Assembly: GCF_900188125.1 (NCBI RefSeq)
Contig: NZ_FZOW01000023.1
Coordinates: forward strand, 1 to 64,000
From: Rhodococcoides kyotonense
GTDB taxonomy: Bacteria; Actinomycetota; Actinomycetes; Mycobacteriales; Mycobacteriaceae
Length of the DNA: 64,000 bases
Reading direction: 5' to 3'
Shown here: positions 61,343 to 64,000 of the stretch, in pieces
How positions within the stretch are numbered: position 1 is the stretch's first letter
How the letters are laid out: the number at the start of each line of letters is the position of its first letter
Notes under the pieces: model-generated
The model's input: the letters and a program-made list of their open reading frames with translations, nothing else
What the model was told of the DNA's origin: nothing
The model's database searches: none
Position numbers and translations under genes: made by a program

Positions 61343-62383
61343 ATGACACTGGAAACGACCGCGGAGCAGAACGAGATCCGCGACAGTCTGCGTGGCGTGC
61401 TCGCGCGCAGCGGCGATGCGTGGGGCTCACTGGTCGATCTCGGAATGACGGAGATACCGTTCCCCGAGAGTGTCGGCGGTGCCGGCTACGGCGCGAAGGA
61501 CCTGTCGGTAGTGATCGCCGAACTCGGCCGCGCGATGACTACGGCGCCGTACCTGTCGTCCGTCGTACTCGCCGGTTCGACCCTGGTGCAGTGCGCATCG
61601 GAAAGAGCTCTCGCACAGCATGTTCCGGCAATCGCGTCGGGATCGAAGACGGCTGCCCTCGTCGCCGGATACCCGTTCGGAGCATCGGGCATCGACGCCC
61701 GCGCCGATGGTGAGGAGCTGACACTGAACGGGCGTCAGGACGTCGTGGTGGACGGCGCGGATGCCGATGTCCTGGTCGTCGTCGCGCGCGGTCCCGACGG
61801 ACCCGAACTGGCCGTGATCGACGGACGAGCTGCCGGTGTGGCGCGAGAACCGTTGGAGGCGTTGGATTTCACGCGTCCGCTCGCTGCTGTGGAGTTGAGG
61901 GATGTTCGGGCCGCTCGGGCCGGTCGCGACGATCTCGCCCAGCGACTGGAGAGAGCGCAGGCCGTCGCGGTGGTGGCCGTCGCGTCGGAACAAGTCGGTG
62001 CCGCGCGTGCCTGCCTCGAGATGTCGGTCGAATACGCGAAGGCACGCAAGCAGTTCGGTCGTGCGATCGGATCCTTCCAGTCGATCAAGCATCGACTGTC
62101 CGACATGTCCATCGCGATCGAACTCGCCGAGGCCGCCGTCCTCGACGCCGCGAATGCCGCGGACGATCGCGACACCGCCCAGCTCTGCACCGCCGCGTCC
62201 ATGGCGAGGGTGCTCGCGTCGAGAGCATCGGTGTTCGCAGCGGAGGAGGCGATCCAGATCCACGGCGGCATCGGCTTCACGTGGGAACACCCACTGCACA
62301 CGTACTTCCGACGCGCGAAGTCGAACGAATTGCTGTTCGGAACCGTCGAGTCTCACCTGGAGGCGGTCGCTGCAGCTCTGTAG
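61343..62383 (+). CDS. Acyl-CoA dehydrogenase, shorter partner subunit
   Basis: 346 residues, 9 bp after the first dehydrogenase. The N-terminal and middle domains are divergent (no clear FAD serine/threonine segment), while the C-terminal domain is standard: RKQFGRAIGSFQSIKHRLSDM, AIQIHGGIGFTWEHPLHTYFRRAKSNELLFG. The Glu in TWEHPL is a candidate catalytic base. Probably the partner of the preceding gene. Confidence 0.85.
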   Translation: MTLETTAEQNEIRDSLRGVLARSGDAWGSLVDLGMTEIPFPESVGGAGYGAKDLSVVIAELGRAMTTAPYLSSVVLAGSTLVQCASERALAQHVPAIASGSKTAALVAGYPFGASGIDARADGEELTLNGRQDVVVDGADADVLVVVARGPDGPELAVIDGRAAGVAREPLEALDFTRPLAAVELRDVRAARAGRDDLAQRLERAQAVAVVAVASEQVGAARACLEMSVEYAKARKQFGRAIGSFQSIKHRLSDMSIAIELAEAAVLDAANAADDRDTAQLCTAASMARVLASRASVFAAEEAIQIHGGIGFTWEHPLHTYFRRAKSNELLFGTVESHLEAVAAAL

Positions 62384-62393
62384 CCGCGGACGG

Positions 62394-63005
62394 TCACACG
62401 TTCGCGGTCCCCGCGATGCGATCGGACAACCTGGCTGCGGTCTCGACATACTTCTTGCGGCCGAGGGTGTCGAACACGCTGTCCTTCGACAGCAGCGACG
62501 ACGCGAAGACCTCGATCTGAGCGATCAACGCGACCGCGATGACGCCGGCTTCGGCGGCCGACAGCTTGCCGCGCACCTTCCTGGCGGTGCCGGACAGAAT
62601 GGGTATCAGGTCGGCCGTGTTGTCCCGACGCAACGCCTCGACCAGTTGGCTCGATCCGCGAGCATGCACGAAGTACACGACGGCGCGCGTCCGATTGTCC
62701 TCCAGCCAGCGAGCCAGCGACGGTACGAGACTGCCGAGTGAACCGTCGGGAATGGATTCCTCGGTGGTGATGCGGCGGATCTCGCCCACGTAGGCCGACG
62801 AGAATTCTCGCAGTCCCTCGAGAAGGATCTCCTCGCGGGAGGGGTAGTGGTAGTAGATCGCGGCCGACGTCATCCCGGCAGCGGCTGCGATATCGGCCAC
62901 TGTCACGGCGTCGACTGGGCCTGTCGCGAACAGTTCGAATGCGGTCTCGACGATGACACCACGTCGGGACGGTCGGTGTGCTGGTCGTTTCTCGGTTGTC
63001 GACAT
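62394..63005 (-). CDS. TetR-family regulator
   Basis: 203 residues. N-terminal helix-turn-helix (RRGVIVETAFELFATGPVDAVTVADIAAAAGMTSAAIYYHYPSREEILLEGL). The C-terminal ligand domain is unassigned. Convergent with the acyl-CoA dehydrogenase operon (10 bp) and divergent from a second TetR gene, so both could control this catabolic cluster. Confidence 0.85.
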   Translation of the reverse strand: MSTTEKRPAHRPSRRGVIVETAFELFATGPVDAVTVADIAAAAGMTSAAIYYHYPSREEILLEGLREFSSAYVGEIRRITTEESIPDGSLGSLVPSLARWLEDNRTRAVVYFVHARGSSQLVEALRRDNTADLIPILSGTARKVRGKLSAAEAGVIAVALIAQIEVFASSLLSKDSVFDTLGRKKYVETAARLSDRIAGTANV

Positions 63006-63069
63006 TCACCCTCCTCGAATTTCGGTCATGCAAGACTAGAGGTTCGGCGACTGGAGGGGTGGGGAAGCT

Positions 63070-63759
63070 GTGACTGTCAGTGCGCAGAAAACCAGAAGTT
63101 CCAAGAATGGTGCGACGAACGGATCCGGCAACGGGTCCGAGACGGCCAAACCGTCGGCGCATCGTCCGTCTCGTAGGCAGGAGATCGTCGACGCGGCCAT
63201 CCGCGTGTTCGCGGCCAAGAGTTTTTCCGAAGCGAGCGTTCAGGACGTCGCCGACGAGGCGAATGTGGTCCCATCTGCCGTGTACTACCACTTCAGCGGC
63301 AAGGACGAGCTGTTCGAACTGGCCATGCGTCGGGTCATGGACATGGTCAACGACGTCGTCGACCAAGTTCGATCCGACGAGGGCCCCGACGACTCGCCCT
63401 CTCTCGAAGCCGTCACCGTCGCCGTGTGGCACTGGGTGGAGGCGCATCCCGACGAATCCCGGTTGATGCACTACCACCTGCCCGGGGCGACGGCCGCGAC
63501 CGCGAACCTGCGGCGAGACTTCGAAGGCGTGCATGTCCAACGGGCCTTCGACTACCTCTTGCCGTCGGATGTCCCGACGACCAAGCGCGCAGCCGCCGTC
63601 GCACATGCGTCGCACACTCTCGCGATTCGGACGTTGATCGAGCTGCTGATGACCATTCACGCTCTGCGCATGGACGACGGCCCGTTGTCGCGCCACGCGT
63701 CGAAGACGTTGAGCCGAGCGGTCGTCGACGTCGGGGAACGCATCGTCGTGACCGACTGA
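63070..63759 (+). CDS. TetR-family regulator
   Basis: 229 residues, GTG start with GGAGGGG upstream. After a low-complexity Gly/Asn/Ser N-terminus, the helix-turn-helix reads HRPSRRQEIVDAAIRVFAAKSFSEASVQDVADEANVVPSAVYYHFSGKDELFELAM. Its promoter region (63006-63069) is shared with the other TetR gene. Ligand unknown. Confidence 0.85.
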   Translation: MTVSAQKTRSSKNGATNGSGNGSETAKPSAHRPSRRQEIVDAAIRVFAAKSFSEASVQDVADEANVVPSAVYYHFSGKDELFELAMRRVMDMVNDVVDQVRSDEGPDDSPSLEAVTVAVWHWVEAHPDESRLMHYHLPGATAATANLRRDFEGVHVQRAFDYLLPSDVPTTKRAAAVAHASHTLAIRTLIELLMTIHALRMDDGPLSRHASKTLSRAVVDVGERIVVTD

Positions 63760-63769
63760 GCTGCCGCCG

Positions 63770-64000
63770 TCAGCTCTTCAGTGCCTGCATTGCGAGAGAG
63801 ACCGCGAGAGCGGCCATCACGACGGCGATCGCGCCGTCGAGGACTCGCCACGCACCGGGCTTGGCGAAGACCGGCCGTAGCATCCGCGCGCCGTAGCCGA
63901 GTCCGGTGAACCACGCGAGACTGGCTGCGGCGGCGCCGATGCCGAACCACACCCGAGCCGCGTCGTAACTCGACGCGACGGAACCCAGCAGGACGATCGT
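63770..64000 (-). CDS. LysE/ArgO-family exporter, C-terminal part (cut by window edge)
   Basis: 77 codons of a frame that continues beyond 64000. Two membrane segments with RVWFGIGAAAASLAWFTGLGYGARMLRPVFAKPGAWRVLDGAIAVVMAALAVSLAM, the typical end of LysE-type amino-acid exporters. Convergent with the TetR gene, 10 bp away. Confidence 0.8.
   Translation of the reverse strand, partial: TIVLLGSVASSYDAARVWFGIGAAAASLAWFTGLGYGARMLRPVFAKPGAWRVLDGAIAVVMAALAVSLAMQALKS

Overview
The window looks like a chromosomal segment of a high-GC actinomycete of the mycolic-acid group, most likely Rhodococcus or a close relative. The main reason is a block at 17.3-27.0 kb that carries, in order, accD6, kasA, acpM, fabD, a PucR-type regulator (MabR-like), aceE, then divergently a DUF3052 gene and an AhpE-type peroxiredoxin. 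From general knowledge this matches the Mycobacterium tuberculosis Rv2247-Rv2238c order, except that kasB is absent. GTG starts, GTGA/ATGA overlaps, F420-type and NDMA-dependent oxidoreductases and a GAF-ANTAR regulator fit the same group.

Left arm (1-17 kb): a 74-bp tandem repeat; a four-gene minus-strand operon (alpha/beta hydrolase, isochorismatase-type hydrolase, an LLM flavin oxidoreductase carrying a frameshift, and an XRE-cupin regulator); a very large fusion of an assimilatory nitrate reductase with a CysJ-like diflavin reductase; a PadR-controlled DHA2 drug exporter; a GAF-ANTAR regulator; a secreted cupin; a universal stress protein; a CAU-anticodon tRNA; and a molybdopterin oxidoreductase divergent from an NDMA-dependent alcohol dehydrogenase, with a KstR-type site between them. 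A serine beta-lactamase-like hydrolase, DUF3145 and a cold-shock-domain protein follow.

Middle (27.1-51.4 kb): a decayed prophage or integrative element of visibly lower GC, beginning just 3' of a tRNA-Val. The tyrosine integrase is broken by frameshifts and stops. The head module is Mu-like: the TerL nuclease end, a DUF935-type portal, an SPP1 gp7/Mu gpF-type protein, the major capsid C-terminus, small structural proteins and a DUF1320-like protein. Accessory genes are scattered between these: a RelA/SpoT-domain alarmone synthetase, three different Mrr-like nucleases sharing a GxDxGxDI...QVKxHxxPVG signature, a truncated glycosyltransferase-51 protein, several small membrane proteins, and a 2H phosphoesterase-like extension of the portal. 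Three insertion sequences are present: an IS30 element nested in an IS3 element, and an IS21 element that splits the portal extension. No tail, lysis or right-hand attachment sequence remains. The right edge runs in frame into the ATPase half of a chromosomal ABC transporter, so one deletion appears to have removed the end of the phage and the start of the host gene.

Right arm (51.4-64 kb): the surviving ABC transporter half and a second complete ABC exporter-type protein, followed by an unusual regulator made of two complete AraC units in tandem behind an iron-box-like palindrome (possibly a siderophore locus). A large hairpin separates this from an acid-catabolism cluster: an MHS-family transporter, an FCD-type GntR regulator, an acyl-CoA ligase, an enoyl-CoA hydratase, two acyl-CoA dehydrogenases, two TetR regulators, and the end of a LysE-type exporter cut by the window edge.
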